From assembly GCA_050180705.1 (NCBI GenBank), contig JBFXDX010000002.1, forward strand, positions 372,001 through 436,000: a DNA stretch of 64,000 nucleotides. The letters are read 5' to 3'. This DNA comes from SB25 sp050180705. GTDB taxonomy: Bacteria > Bacteroidota > Bacteroidia > Bacteroidales > Tenuifilaceae. Every line of letters starts with the position of its first letter. Within the stretch, counting starts at the first letter, position 1. The translations under genes and the position numbers were made by a program. Positions 1 through 8,843 of the stretch are shown here, piece after piece. The notes below the pieces were generated by a model that did no database searches, was not told the origin of the DNA, and was given only the letters and a program-made list of their open reading frames with translations.

Positions 1-1
1 G

Positions 2-328
2 GTTGAGAGCGGAGGAACAACTTCAGTTCAATATATGAGTAATACAATGCCAATTCCATCGGGCAAATCAGATATTGCAGTTGCAACAGCATTAGCTGGC
101 GAACAGTTAGGTCTTAAGATGATATATCTTGAAGCGGGTAGTGGTGCTGTAAATCCTGTTCCAGCAGATTTGATTAAGCAGGTTAAGTCCGAAATATCAA
201 TTCCTCTAATTGTTGGCGGAGGTTTGCGATCATCCAGTCAGATAAATGCCGCTTTCGAGGCCGGTGCTAGTATTGTGGTTCTTGGAAATGGAATTGAGAA
301 AAATCCAGAGTTGCTGAGTCAAATTTAA
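2..328 (+). CDS. Geranylgeranylglyceryl-phosphate synthase family protein (5' end outside window)
   Basis: Partial gene: the reading frame is open from base 2 and ends at the TAA at 326-328, so only the last 108 or so residues are present. The fragment carries family signatures of GGGPS/PcrB-type TIM barrels: SVQYMSNTMPIP, YLEAGSGA and the phosphate-binding GGGLRS followed by VVLGNGIEKNP. The family joins glycerol-1-phosphate to a polyprenyl diphosphate, making an ether lipid precursor of archaeal type. Members also occur in many Bacteroidota, where the final product is poorly known. The ATG at 35 is internal, because conserved sequence (GGTTSVQY) lies before it. The gene converges on an operon that contains CDP-lipid enzymes. 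Substrate chain length cannot be judged from the fragment. Confidence 0.9.
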   Translation, partial: VESGGTTSVQYMSNTMPIPSGKSDIAVATALAGEQLGLKMIYLEAGSGAVNPVPADLIKQVKSEISIPLIVGGGLRSSSQINAAFEAGASIVVLGNGIEKNPELLSQI

Positions 329-371
329 TACTTTGTTTGGATAACGTTTTCAAATTTAGATTTCGACGAAA

Positions 372-2813
372 TCAAAAACTCAATTCCGCTCTTATGCGTA
401 TGCCTTCCTTGCTTGCTAAGTTATTCGTTTTATAATAATCGCCAATTTGTCTAACGTATTCAATTCTAAAAACTTTGAAAATGTTAGACACTCCAACTCC
501 CATTTCGACATAGGGATATGTAAACTTGTTGTTGTAGTATTGGGGTAAATCAAAAACTCCTTTATAGGCATTGTTAAGTGTCCCATAATGCGATTTTATT
601 GAGAACATTTCTCGTAATTTAAGTCGTCTAATACCTGGAATATGATTAAAGAATACACCTCCACCGCTGAACTCTAGATGGGCATTTGCGTAAAGATTAT
701 GAGCAAACGTAGCATGTTCCAAAAGGTTATAGCCATATTTTGAATATCCTAATGACATAGTGCCTGCTGGCATATCCAGCATATCGTAAGGGGCATCGCC
801 AAGTACAAATCCTGAGTTTAACATATAACGCATGACAATGATGCCCAAATTGCACATTCCTTGTATAGATCCATGTATTTGTGAATATAACCCCATTTTA
901 TTGCTGTCGTTATTAGCAAATCTGACACGCCCCATGTCTAATCCGATATTAACAACAGGGATTCGAGTTAAATAATAAATTCTTGCGAAATAAATTTTAT
1001 CATAGTGTTGCCCAAAAGCAAATCGGCAATTAATTAGCATGCCATAATTTTGATATTTGTTATAATCTACTCCATTCCGAATAAAACGTACCAATAAGGT
1101 GCTGATATTCTGTTTGAAATAGGGCGATACTTCTACACCTATGTTTTTATCTGCATTATATTCAAGTCTCAAATCAACTGTTTTTTCTTCTTTCAGGTAT
1201 GGATCTCGTTCATTTGTAGTAATTGTTGCAATAAAGTTTCCATTTCCTCTAGTGTTCGGATTTTTTTTAATGAATCTTAAAAATTTATCCTGAGAAACAT
1301 ATGCATAATCATCGGAATAACTTAAACGAACAATGTATTTGTCAGATTTAAATGGCTCCCAGGCGACATTCGCTCCAAATTTATATTCATCACTTTTGGT
1401 TCCATACCCTATAAATCCTCCTACTGTAAAATACTTAAATACATGTTCGCCTGTTCTTAAGGGAATTGAAAATCGATTTCCTTCCACAGCATTCGTACTG
1501 TAAATGTCGAATACTGGACCTATGTCTAGTGTAGGAAGGTTAATATAACTACTTAGAACCATGCCTCCTATCGCATCTATCGTTTTAATAATGGGGCGTT
1601 CCTTTGTTTTTTTTATTTTTTGATCATCATCCGCATTAAACTTTTTAAGTTTAAATTCTTCTTGATTTTTCCATTCCGAAGCCTTTATGGTATTTAAGGT
1701 TTTATCGGTAGAATAATAGGTTGTTTTATTTAAAACCCAGTTTCCATTCGATACATTATCAACTCGCTTGGATGCATATTGGGATGTATCTTTTTTTAAA
1801 CTAATTGCTAGGTTAATGTTTATTTCTTGTTTCGCAAGAAATACCCCACCGTCTTCTTGTTTTGTATACAATACACTCCCTTTAAAACCACTTACAAAAT
1901 TTACGTTTGCCTCTTTTCTGAAGTAGGTTTCAATGTAGATAATTCCCATACTTGCGCTATCTATAGAGAAACGGCCAGTAAAGAGGGGCGCAAATTTATT
2001 TTTGGGAGAGAATGACAGATTGTAAATTTTCTGATTATTAACCCTTGTACTATCATTAAAATAAAAATTGTAGAACAATAATGCGTTATTACTGATTGGG
2101 GATATAAATCCTTTATCGAAAATATAAATCTGATTTTTATAAAAATCTAGATCCACAACAAGATACTGTGTCACTAAACTTTCGATTGTTTGGTTTAGTT
2201 TTGGGAAAATTCCGTTTTTATTGCTAAAGAGTACATCCTTGGTATTGTCCTTTACATTACTAGCTTCTTCGGAAAGGAATATTGGCGTGTATGTTAGAGA
2301 TTGTTCGTCTTCTACTTTGTCTTGTTTAAGAGTGTCTACAAAATTTGATGTTTTCAGTATCGAATCTAGTGCTAGGTAGATTGTGGTGTTTGCTAAAGTC
2401 TTGTACTCCTGAACGCTTGCGATAGATTGTAAATTTTGTTTTTTGTTATCAATAATCTTTTTCAACAACTCCTTTGCAAAATCGACTTTAGGCTTTACCA
2501 CAACTCCCTCTATTGAGACAGCATTATCCTTCAGAAAAATTGTAAAGGATCGAATATTCGATTTCTTAACCACCAATTCAGTATTAGCGTATCCCAGCGA
2601 AGAGGCACATAACGTATCACCCAAATTGACTTTCAATGAAAAAAAACCGTCAGCATTTGTAGCGATTCCATTGTAAGAGCCTTTAACCCAGACATTCGAA
2701 AATGAAATGGGATCCTTTGTCTCTGAATCTTTAACATACCCAGATATTGCAATTTTCTGAGCAAAAATTTGTGTATAACAAAGTAGAAAAAGTACAACAA
2801 TCTTAATTTTCAT
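372..2813 (-). CDS. DUF5686 / carboxypeptidase-regulatory-like outer-membrane protein
   Basis: 813 residues. A signal peptide covers residues 1-18 (ends IFAQ). A carboxypeptidase D regulatory-like beta domain follows (about 20-105, starting ISGYVKDSETKDPISFSNV), like the plug-preceding domain of TonB receptors. A long region follows, rich in alternating aromatic and polar residues and ending in EGIRIRAELSF, which fits a C-terminal beta-barrel with a terminal aromatic. The layout matches the DUF5686 family of Bacteroidota, whose function is not established. The start lies 1 base from the end of the CDP-alcohol phosphatidyltransferase gene, so it is the last gene of the lipid operon. Outer-membrane location is inferred. 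A lipid-related role is suggested only by context. Confidence 0.8.
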   Translation of the reverse strand: MKIKIVVLFLLCYTQIFAQKIAISGYVKDSETKDPISFSNVWVKGSYNGIATNADGFFSLKVNLGDTLCASSLGYANTELVVKKSNIRSFTIFLKDNAVSIEGVVVKPKVDFAKELLKKIIDNKKQNLQSIASVQEYKTLANTTIYLALDSILKTSNFVDTLKQDKVEDEQSLTYTPIFLSEEASNVKDNTKDVLFSNKNGIFPKLNQTIESLVTQYLVVDLDFYKNQIYIFDKGFISPISNNALLFYNFYFNDSTRVNNQKIYNLSFSPKNKFAPLFTGRFSIDSASMGIIYIETYFRKEANVNFVSGFKGSVLYTKQEDGGVFLAKQEININLAISLKKDTSQYASKRVDNVSNGNWVLNKTTYYSTDKTLNTIKASEWKNQEEFKLKKFNADDDQKIKKTKERPIIKTIDAIGGMVLSSYINLPTLDIGPVFDIYSTNAVEGNRFSIPLRTGEHVFKYFTVGGFIGYGTKSDEYKFGANVAWEPFKSDKYIVRLSYSDDYAYVSQDKFLRFIKKNPNTRGNGNFIATITTNERDPYLKEEKTVDLRLEYNADKNIGVEVSPYFKQNISTLLVRFIRNGVDYNKYQNYGMLINCRFAFGQHYDKIYFARIYYLTRIPVVNIGLDMGRVRFANNDSNKMGLYSQIHGSIQGMCNLGIIVMRYMLNSGFVLGDAPYDMLDMPAGTMSLGYSKYGYNLLEHATFAHNLYANAHLEFSGGGVFFNHIPGIRRLKLREMFSIKSHYGTLNNAYKGVFDLPQYYNNKFTYPYVEMGVGVSNIFKVFRIEYVRQIGDYYKTNNLASKEGIRIRAELSF

Positions 2814-2814
2814 T

Positions 2815-3420
2815 CTACCTGAGTTTACCCTGCTCTTTAATCAACCAGTAAAGTCCCTTAACTCCAGATCTAATGTCATCGAGACGAAACAGCACAAATA
2901 TTTTTTCAACATATGCTAAAGTACCCCATATGGTAACCACGTAAAACATCCAAGGATAAAACCCAAAAGCAAATAGAATGAAAATGAATATCCCTTGCAC
3001 ATACCCTGATGATACTGCCGAATATAAATGCAGCCCTGGAACCTTACGGAAACGTATAAATGCAATTACATAGCTTAATGCAAGGGTACCAATAAACATG
3101 TATAGCAACCATGCATATGGCTGTATGTATTGCCATTTGAAAATATAGATACCTATAAAAGCCAATGCGTATGTGCACATATCTGCCATATTATCCAACG
3201 TTGCACCAAATCGAGTTTGAAGTTTAAAGAATCGGGCGATATTCCCATCCAGCACATCGCTTATTAAGCTAATACACAAAAAAATCGCATACAATTTTTC
3301 CTGTCCCGTAAAAATGAACATAAAAATGATGGGCGAAATTATTAGTCTGTAAAAACTAAGGAAATTAGGCAGGTTTAGGATGTTTTCTCCATTAATAATT
3401 ATCTGCTTCGGATTCTTCAT
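2815..3420 (-). CDS. CDP-alcohol phosphatidyltransferase family protein
   Basis: About 201 residues from the ATG at 3420; an upstream in-frame ATG at 3432 would add MHTA. The complete family signature D-G-x2-A-R-x8-G-x3-D-x3-D is present, beginning DGNIARFF and ending GATLDNMAD. The N-terminus LPNFLSFYRLIISP is typical of the family, and about six hydrophobic segments follow. The enzyme would move a phosphatidyl-type group from a CDP-lipid to an alcohol (glycerol-3-phosphate, inositol phosphate, serine or another). The acceptor cannot be read from sequence. It overlaps the upstream reductase-like gene by 29 bases, indicating translational coupling. A CdsA-like gene in the same operon could supply its CDP-lipid donor. 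Confidence 0.88.
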   Translation of the reverse strand: MKNPKQIIINGENILNLPNFLSFYRLIISPIIFMFIFTGQEKLYAIFLCISLISDVLDGNIARFFKLQTRFGATLDNMADMCTYALAFIGIYIFKWQYIQPYAWLLYMFIGTLALSYVIAFIRFRKVPGLHLYSAVSSGYVQGIFIFILFAFGFYPWMFYVVTIWGTLAYVEKIFVLFRLDDIRSGVKGLYWLIKEQGKLR

Positions 3421-4525
3421 AGCTGTATGCATTTAATGGTTTCAGATTTTTTTGCGAATTATGGATAAAATAGCCAATCATCATTTGTAATGATTTATAG
3501 GTTATTTCATTACCTCTGGTAGTGATTAGTTTGTCGATATTCGTTGTTTCAAAGTTTATGTTGGTTTCGCAATAATGCCCAGTGAACGACATACTAATAT
3601 CTAATAAACGCTCTAGAGAGGACATGGTTTCTCGTTCTAACACTTTATTCGGAATAATGGTAATTGGAATTTCATCACTGATACAGTTAATAATGTCGCT
3701 ATTTTTCATAGATGTTTTAGCAACAAAATTCATTATTCTTGGCAGTTCTGCATTAGAAACAGTATGCATCAAGTAGTGTACAATTGTATCTATTGGTATA
3801 AGGTTTTGAGTTGCTTCAGAATCAGCCTTGATTCTAATTGATTCACCTGGGTACCTAAACGCTAAACGGCTAATCCGTTTAGTAAAATCGAATATCCCAA
3901 AATCAGTTTTTGTTACTCCGGTTTTACTATTGCCAACTACTTGTGAGGGTCTAATGATATAAGCATTTAAGCTCTTGTTGTCAATATATCCTTTTATTAT
4001 ATTCTCGGCATACCGTTTCGATTGTTCGTAGTAATTTCTAAAACTAGAAATGTCTTCATTGCTATAAAATCTTTCTTCAAATACTGATGTTGTATTTCCA
4101 CAAGAGTATGCCGTACTAATAAAAAAGAAACGGGAACTTGTTGAAGCGTATTTTAGAAATACTTTGATTGAGTTCTCAACTCCATTTACATTTGTGGAGA
4201 AAATTTCTTCTTTCTTTTTTTCGCTAAACTTAAGATTTGCCGCGAAATGAAAGTAATCCACATCTCTGCCAAAAATATCTGTAAGCGACTTTGCTGTTAA
4301 AGAAAAATCTGTTTCCAGTAAAGCATAGTTGTATACATGCAGATTCTCATACCTTAAATTTTCAGCATTGCTAACTTCCTTCAATGCTTTCACCATCTTT
4401 TGCTTAGACGATAAATCATTTTCGCTTCTTACTAATGCAATTACTTCGTAACCTTGGCTAAGCAATTCGTGAATAAAATTGGATGCAATAAAACCGTTTG
4501 CTCCGTTAACTACTACTCTTTTCAT
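3392..4525 (-). CDS. NAD(P)-dependent extended SDR, fatty-acyl-reductase-like (NAD_binding_4)
   Basis: 377 residues. The Rossmann nucleotide-binding motif NGANGFIA lies at residues 7-14 and the catalytic YxxxK (YEQSK) at 166-170. The segment FHFAANLKFSEK ... TNVNGVENSI ... FFISTAYSCG (about 92-143) resembles the male-sterility/thioester-reductase branch of extended SDRs, the family of fatty acyl-CoA reductases, more than sugar epimerases. There is no carrier domain. It lies between a polyprenol-kinase-like gene (1-base gap) and a CDP-alcohol phosphatidyltransferase (overlap), so a lipid substrate is more likely than a nucleotide sugar. 3-beta-HSD-like or sugar epimerase activity remains possible. 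Substrate is inferred, not seen. Confidence 0.75.
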   Translation of the reverse strand: MKRVVVNGANGFIASNFIHELLSQGYEVIALVRSENDLSSKQKMVKALKEVSNAENLRYENLHVYNYALLETDFSLTAKSLTDIFGRDVDYFHFAANLKFSEKKKEEIFSTNVNGVENSIKVFLKYASTSSRFFFISTAYSCGNTTSVFEERFYSNEDISSFRNYYEQSKRYAENIIKGYIDNKSLNAYIIRPSQVVGNSKTGVTKTDFGIFDFTKRISRLAFRYPGESIRIKADSEATQNLIPIDTIVHYLMHTVSNAELPRIMNFVAKTSMKNSDIINCISDEIPITIIPNKVLERETMSSLERLLDISMSFTGHYCETNINFETTNIDKLITTRGNEITYKSLQMMIGYFIHNSQKNLKPLNAYSYEESEADNY

Positions 4526-4526
4526 T

Positions 4527-5204
4527 TTAATTTAAAAATAACAATACTAAAATTACACTAATGGGAACCAGTAGGTTGTCTAATCCCCGCCGACTAAACA
4601 ATTCAACTATTGTACTTACTACTGCTATTGTTAAAGAAATTACAATAGTAGTTTCATCAAAAACTCGTCTATTAAAATAAAGGGCCATTAAGCAGACAAG
4701 TAAACTGGATAATAAAAATGCTCCTGATCCAAACATGGATTTCTGAGTATCAATACCGAAAATTTTAATTCGGTGATTATACTTTTTCATACCAATGCCT
4801 ACAATTGCAGCCATGGGGTCGGAAATTGCAAGAATTAATATCGGTAAAACGTACATTAGTCTACTTTCAAAGTATTTCGAAACAAAGAATGTCACATATA
4901 TAGAAATAGGCAACAGATAACTACCAATGGATTTTCTTTCAACATCGTGAATAGACTGGAGTAAATGACCTTTTTGGGTGATAAATAATACTAGCGCAAA
5001 TATTACTGCAAGAATAAATACATACCAATGTGAGGAGAAGACATATGGCAAAGGGATTGTACATAATGTTGCTGCAAAGTGAGCAAATTTGCGAGATATC
5101 TCTCCCTTTACCTTTAATCGCCTATAGTTAATTTCGTTGAATATTAGTAAAACCGCTAAGCCCACTAAGTATATACATGTTAATATGATTGTATTTGAAT
5201 TCAT
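4527..5204 (-). CDS. Dolichol/phytol-kinase-like CTP-dependent lipid kinase family protein
   Basis: 225 residues with about seven predicted membrane segments. Motifs of the dolichol kinase/phytol kinase (VTE5, SEC59, DGK1) family are visible: RKFAH at residues 38-42, ISDPMAAIVG near 125-135, and KSMFGSGAF near 155. These motifs occur in enzymes that phosphorylate dolichol, phytol, farnesol or diacylglycerol with CTP. The gene is 5 bases downstream of cdsA and 1 base upstream of the SDR gene. A GGGPS gene nearby makes an isoprenoid alcohol substrate attractive, but diacylglycerol is equally possible. Annotation pipelines may call it a phosphatidate cytidylyltransferase because of distant similarity. 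Confidence 0.75.
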   Translation of the reverse strand: MNSNTIILTCIYLVGLAVLLIFNEINYRRLKVKGEISRKFAHFAATLCTIPLPYVFSSHWYVFILAVIFALVLFITQKGHLLQSIHDVERKSIGSYLLPISIYVTFFVSKYFESRLMYVLPILILAISDPMAAIVGIGMKKYNHRIKIFGIDTQKSMFGSGAFLLSSLLVCLMALYFNRRVFDETTIVISLTIAVVSTIVELFSRRGLDNLLVPISVILVLLFLN

Positions 5205-5209
5205 AATTA

Positions 5210-5938
5210 TTAAAAATATATGAGTGAATAAATTAGATGTACGAATGCACCTCCTGCGATAAGGCTATCGAAACGATCCAAAACACCACCATGTCCAGGA
5301 ATGAGATTGCTAAAGTCTTTTACCTTGTATTTCCTTTTGTAATATGATGCCGCTATATCGCCAATGAATGCTGAGGAAATAATACCAATAGCCATTAATA
5401 CGCAATCTAGCACAGGTTTAGAGTATACTTTGTTTAGGAGTATCGAGCCTATTAGTGCTATTGCAGTACCACCAATCAAACCCCCGAGTGTCTTATTGGG
5501 GCTTATAGTTGGAATAATTTTCTTTCGACCAAATAGTTGACCAGTAATTTGGCTAAAACTATCAAATATAGAGAGAACCAGAAAGGTGAATAGAATAGTA
5601 CCCTTTTCTAAATAACTGAATCTGTAAAAACTTATTGAAACTATTATTAAAACAATTGCCGAGCCTCCAAAAAAGTAGGGGCTTTTATATTCTGATTTTA
5701 TAAATAGATTAAACAGTTCATACGCAGCAATTAAGATTATAATAATGGTTAAATATCTAAAATATAATTGATTAAGTGTAATGCTAAAAAATACACCATT
5801 AATTATAACAAAATAACTTATGTATTTTGTCCAATTTCGAAGAGCCTCCTCTTTCGACTTTTTCCGGTTAATTGCATAGAACCCCAATGCTCCCAAGAAA
5901 AAATAAATTATTATTGTAATATAAATAGCCGATAACAT
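5210..5938 (-). CDS. cdsA: Phosphatidate cytidylyltransferase (CdsA family)
   Basis: 242 residues with about seven membrane segments. The family signature is intact at the C-terminus: YYKRKYKVKDFSNLIP followed by GHGGVLDRFDS (about residues 195-225). CdsA makes CDP-diacylglycerol from phosphatidate and CTP. It is 8 bases downstream of the TauE/SafE gene and 5 bases upstream of the polyprenol-kinase-like gene. The protein is slightly short compared with the usual 265-285 residues, with the loss in N-terminal membrane segments. Activity on CDP-archaeol-type substrates is conceivable given the neighbours, but I see nothing in the sequence that decides it. It may be the only housekeeping CdsA or a paralogue. 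Confidence 0.87.
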   Translation of the reverse strand: MLSAIYITIIIYFFLGALGFYAINRKKSKEEALRNWTKYISYFVIINGVFFSITLNQLYFRYLTIIIILIAAYELFNLFIKSEYKSPYFFGGSAIVLIIVSISFYRFSYLEKGTILFTFLVLSIFDSFSQITGQLFGRKKIIPTISPNKTLGGLIGGTAIALIGSILLNKVYSKPVLDCVLMAIGIISSAFIGDIAASYYKRKYKVKDFSNLIPGHGGVLDRFDSLIAGGAFVHLIYSLIYF

Positions 5939-5946
5939 TTCTTTAA

Positions 5947-6747
5947 TTATTTAGTAATCATTATTATTCCTAATATTGCAATGGCTCCTGCATAAGTATA
6001 CTTTACTAATCTGTTCGATTTTGTAATATTTGCTTTCATCAATAAATGAGGCCCAATAAATGCTCCCAGAACCGATCCGGATGTAAGGAAATAAACCAAT
6101 GTCATATCTATTTCGCTCACCAGAAAGTGTGCACATACTGCAAATAATGTATTGCTTAAAACAATTATTAGAGATGTGCCAATGACCATTTTAAGAGGTA
6201 TGCGCAAGTTCATTAAGCCTGCTAAAACAAGCGCAGCAGCGCTTGTACCTAATGCCCCTGTTATTAATCCTGCAGTAAATCCGAAAAAAGTAATTTTGAA
6301 TTTGCCGAAGATGCTTGTTTGTTTACTGAGATTTTCGTTACTACTATCTATCTGTTCGGAATCTTTAAAAGCCAAATAGCCTATGTTTAATGCTATTAAA
6401 ATGGAATATACGCCAAAACTCAAGTTCAATACTCGACTGCTTATCAAATCAGTTATGTATGTACCAAACAAAGCACCAACAATGCCAATTAAAGCAAAGG
6501 TTATGGATACTTTTACGTGGATATTGCCTTTTTGAAAGTGCCTTAAAGAACCGACTATGCATATAGGCAAGGTTGCAACTAAAGATGTTGTAACTGCAAC
6601 GTGTGGGGGAACTTTAAATATAAGCGTAAGAATCGGTAGAAAAATAAAACCGCCACCGCCACCAAGCATAGATCCTCCTAACCCTATAATAAATCCGATT
6701 ATGGGCAATAAAAAGTACATTGACTCTATTGATGAACTAAAATACAT
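5947..6747 (-). CDS. Sulfite exporter TauE/SafE family membrane protein
   Basis: 266 residues with about eight membrane segments in two repeats. The glycine-rich motif MLGGGGGFIFLP (about residues 27-38) and the second-repeat GALGTSAAALVLAGL are typical of TauE/SafE (DUF81) permeases, which export sulfite, sulfoacetate or other small organic anions. The start could be ATG 6747 or the internal ATG at 6720 (MYFLLPIIGF), which places the first helix at the N-terminus. It is the first gene of the six-gene minus-strand operon ending at 372. A link to the lipid genes, for example sulfonated lipid metabolism, is speculative. Confidence 0.85.
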   Translation of the reverse strand: MYFSSSIESMYFLLPIIGFIIGLGGSMLGGGGGFIFLPILTLIFKVPPHVAVTTSLVATLPICIVGSLRHFQKGNIHVKVSITFALIGIVGALFGTYITDLISSRVLNLSFGVYSILIALNIGYLAFKDSEQIDSSNENLSKQTSIFGKFKITFFGFTAGLITGALGTSAAALVLAGLMNLRIPLKMVIGTSLIIVLSNTLFAVCAHFLVSEIDMTLVYFLTSGSVLGAFIGPHLLMKANITKSNRLVKYTYAGAIAILGIIMITK

Positions 6748-6765
6748 GGGCCTGATTTTTATTTT

Positions 6766-7149
6766 TTAGTTTACTCTAGTGCAATATCTTGTTTTGTGTA
6801 GAATCCCCATTGATACTCTCACCTCAATCCTATCTTTTTCAACAAGTTTTAGTTCGCAGTCTAATTTATACCCACGGCCATAAAAACTACCTCCTTCATA
6901 TTTCCGGTTAGTCGGATTATATTGCATATCATCTATAATTATATCTCCAAGTTTAAAGTTCCTTTTATCCGCATCGGCACCCATCCAAATGACCTTTCCC
7001 AAATACAAATCATTAGATCTGAATATTTCAACCTTTACATTCTTATTTGCCATTAACCATACGCCTAGTATGTCATTATCTTTCTCATTGTTAATTGTGA
7101 AAGACGATAATAAGAGCATTCCAAAAACCATTTTAAAAATTAACTTCAT
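6766..7149 (-). CDS. DUF2147 family secreted protein
   Basis: 127 residues. A hydrophobic N-terminus (MKLIFKMVFGMLLLSSFTIN) looks like a signal peptide. The pattern ILGVWLMANKNVKVEIF ... YLGKVIWM ... YEGGSFYGRGYKLDCELKL is the DUF2147 beta-barrel, lipocalin-like fold, common in Bacteroidota and Proteobacteria as a periplasmic protein of unknown function. It ends 18 bases before the TauE start and may be cotranscribed. A fatty-acid or hydrophobic ligand has been proposed for the fold, but no binding residues can be assigned here. Confidence 0.8.
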   Translation of the reverse strand: MKLIFKMVFGMLLLSSFTINNEKDNDILGVWLMANKNVKVEIFRSNDLYLGKVIWMGADADKRNFKLGDIIIDDMQYNPTNRKYEGGSFYGRGYKLDCELKLVEKDRIEVRVSMGILHKTRYCTRVN

Positions 7150-7226
7150 CGGTCAAAAATTTGAGAATTGATAATAAAATTTGATTCTAAGATGTAAGCC
7201 CATTTGAAACCTCATTGTAATTTTTG

Positions 7227-8843
7227 CTAATCATCCTTTTCAATTAAGTAATAGTCCTTAATTAACCGAGTTTTCTTACTTTTCCTGTAGTGCATGTTGA
7301 CGCGGTACAGTTTTTTTGTTGTGTAGTTGGGAAAGAATGTTCTTAACTTGCTCGAGTCGCTAGCGTCTATCAATAAACCAAAACTATTTTCAGAAGGATA
7401 TTGCTCTGAGTTAAGTCTTGGTATTTGTTTGCCGAAATTCCATACTATTTCAGGTGCAATGTCCGATAGACTGTAAGTCTTTATACCATTCCGTTTTTCT
7501 AATTCTTGAACTTTAGTTGCTGTCGTATAGTTTGGATTGGTGAAAAGTTTGGTAGATATCGGTAGTATGCTAACTACAGCAATTGTGAATACAGCAATCG
7601 ATGTATATAGAATCTTCCCAAATTCTTTTTGTACAAGCCCCGTTGCTATAATGTAAGTACATACTAGCAACAGTATAGAGGAGGTGATGTAAATGAACAT
7701 GTAGTCAACAACTAATTCCTTTAGTACAAAAAGCATTGCAAAAGGATATGCAATTCCAATTGATGCTATAATTCCAAAGGAAGTATATACTACAATATTT
7801 TCGCGTTTAGTTGTGCTGCGCCCAAAGTTGTTGATTAGGTAGTTAATGTAAAAGCCTGTAGTTAGAGCCATTGGAATTAAAGTAGGAACAAGGTAACGGA
7901 CTTTTTTCTCCGGAATTAGTGAGAGTAAAATTACCGACGAAACGGTCCAGATTAATGAGAATTTGTATTCTTTTATGTTTGTAACTTTTGTCTTTAGGTA
8001 TGGGTAAATTAACGCTATTAATGCAGGTATAGTCCAAAGTCCACTTTGGATAAAAAAGTTCCAGTAGTAGTAGAATGGTTTTACCTCGTAATTTCTCCAG
8101 TTGGCAGCCTCACGGGTTGCAATTAGTCTAAAATATTCTGGATCGTTTAAGCGAACATATGCAAACCACGATAAACCAATGGCTAATCCCGAAATTAGCA
8201 TCAGTAGTAGATACTTCCATTTTTCTTTGAATGGAATTTTGTACACAACAATATAGCTGATAATGAATGGTAGAAAGAGTGCATAAAGAGATACTGGCCC
8301 TTTACTCAATATGGAAAATCCTAGGAATAGGCCAGAGAGTAAACTGTTGGTAATTTGGTTTTTGTTTTCACGAAGAAGTTTCCATAAAAAGAAAATGCTT
8401 ACCAGCATAAAGCTGTGGGTGTACATATCCCATTGATTATCTCTTCCTGCAAAGAATATGTAGAATGAAGTGATGAGAATGAGTGAATTGTTAAAACTGT
8501 TTACAGGCGTTAGTCCCATTCTTTTCGAAAGAAAGTAAAGTGTGAATACCAAAAGGAATGTTATTAGTACAACAGGAAGCCTTAGCGCAAAGAGTGAATC
8601 GAATCCCAATAAACTCCCCGATAGGGCTGTTAGCCATGTTGGTAAGGGAGGCTTTTGGTAACGAGGTTCGCCATTAAGGGTGGTGAGTAGATACTCCTTA
8701 TTCTGAACCATTTCGCGTGCAGTTGTGAAATTGCGCGCCTCCATTATATTAACTTCGATTTTATTTAACCCTGAAAACAATAGAATGCTAGTTAATACAA
8801 CAAGAATTAGTTCGTATTTGTAAGAAAATATTCTACTCACCAT
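7227..8843 (-). CDS. GT39/ArnT-like polyprenyl-phosphate-sugar glycosyltransferase
   Basis: 538 residues, polytopic, with about 11-12 membrane segments. The first periplasmic loop carries the family acidic motif in MEARNFTTAREMV (about residues 34-46) and NGEPRYQKPPLPTW (about 56-69). These match the (D/E)xR ... KPPL region of ArnT and the protein O-mannosyltransferases. Such enzymes move a sugar from undecaprenyl phosphate to lipid A or protein on the periplasmic side. It overlaps the LAB_N gene by 11 bases. A GT2 of the polyprenyl-phosphate-sugar synthase type is two genes upstream, giving a plausible donor-transfer pair. The sugar and acceptor are unknown; lipid A is likely from the context. 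Confidence 0.83.
   Translation of the reverse strand: MVSRIFSYKYELILVVLTSILLFSGLNKIEVNIMEARNFTTAREMVQNKEYLLTTLNGEPRYQKPPLPTWLTALSGSLLGFDSLFALRLPVVLITFLLVFTLYFLSKRMGLTPVNSFNNSLILITSFYIFFAGRDNQWDMYTHSFMLVSIFFLWKLLRENKNQITNSLLSGLFLGFSILSKGPVSLYALFLPFIISYIVVYKIPFKEKWKYLLLMLISGLAIGLSWFAYVRLNDPEYFRLIATREAANWRNYEVKPFYYYWNFFIQSGLWTIPALIALIYPYLKTKVTNIKEYKFSLIWTVSSVILLSLIPEKKVRYLVPTLIPMALTTGFYINYLINNFGRSTTKRENIVVYTSFGIIASIGIAYPFAMLFVLKELVVDYMFIYITSSILLLVCTYIIATGLVQKEFGKILYTSIAVFTIAVVSILPISTKLFTNPNYTTATKVQELEKRNGIKTYSLSDIAPEIVWNFGKQIPRLNSEQYPSENSFGLLIDASDSSKLRTFFPNYTTKKLYRVNMHYRKSKKTRLIKDYYLIEKDD

Noticed and set aside
1827..2015. 62-codon plus-strand ORF inside the DUF5686 gene
   Set aside because: It is antisense to a strongly coding frame and has no recognisable sequence; it is one of many such shadows in the window.
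5951..6136. 61-codon minus-strand ORF overlapping the TauE/SafE gene in another frame
   Set aside because: The main frame is a well-supported permease; the alternative frame has no family pattern.
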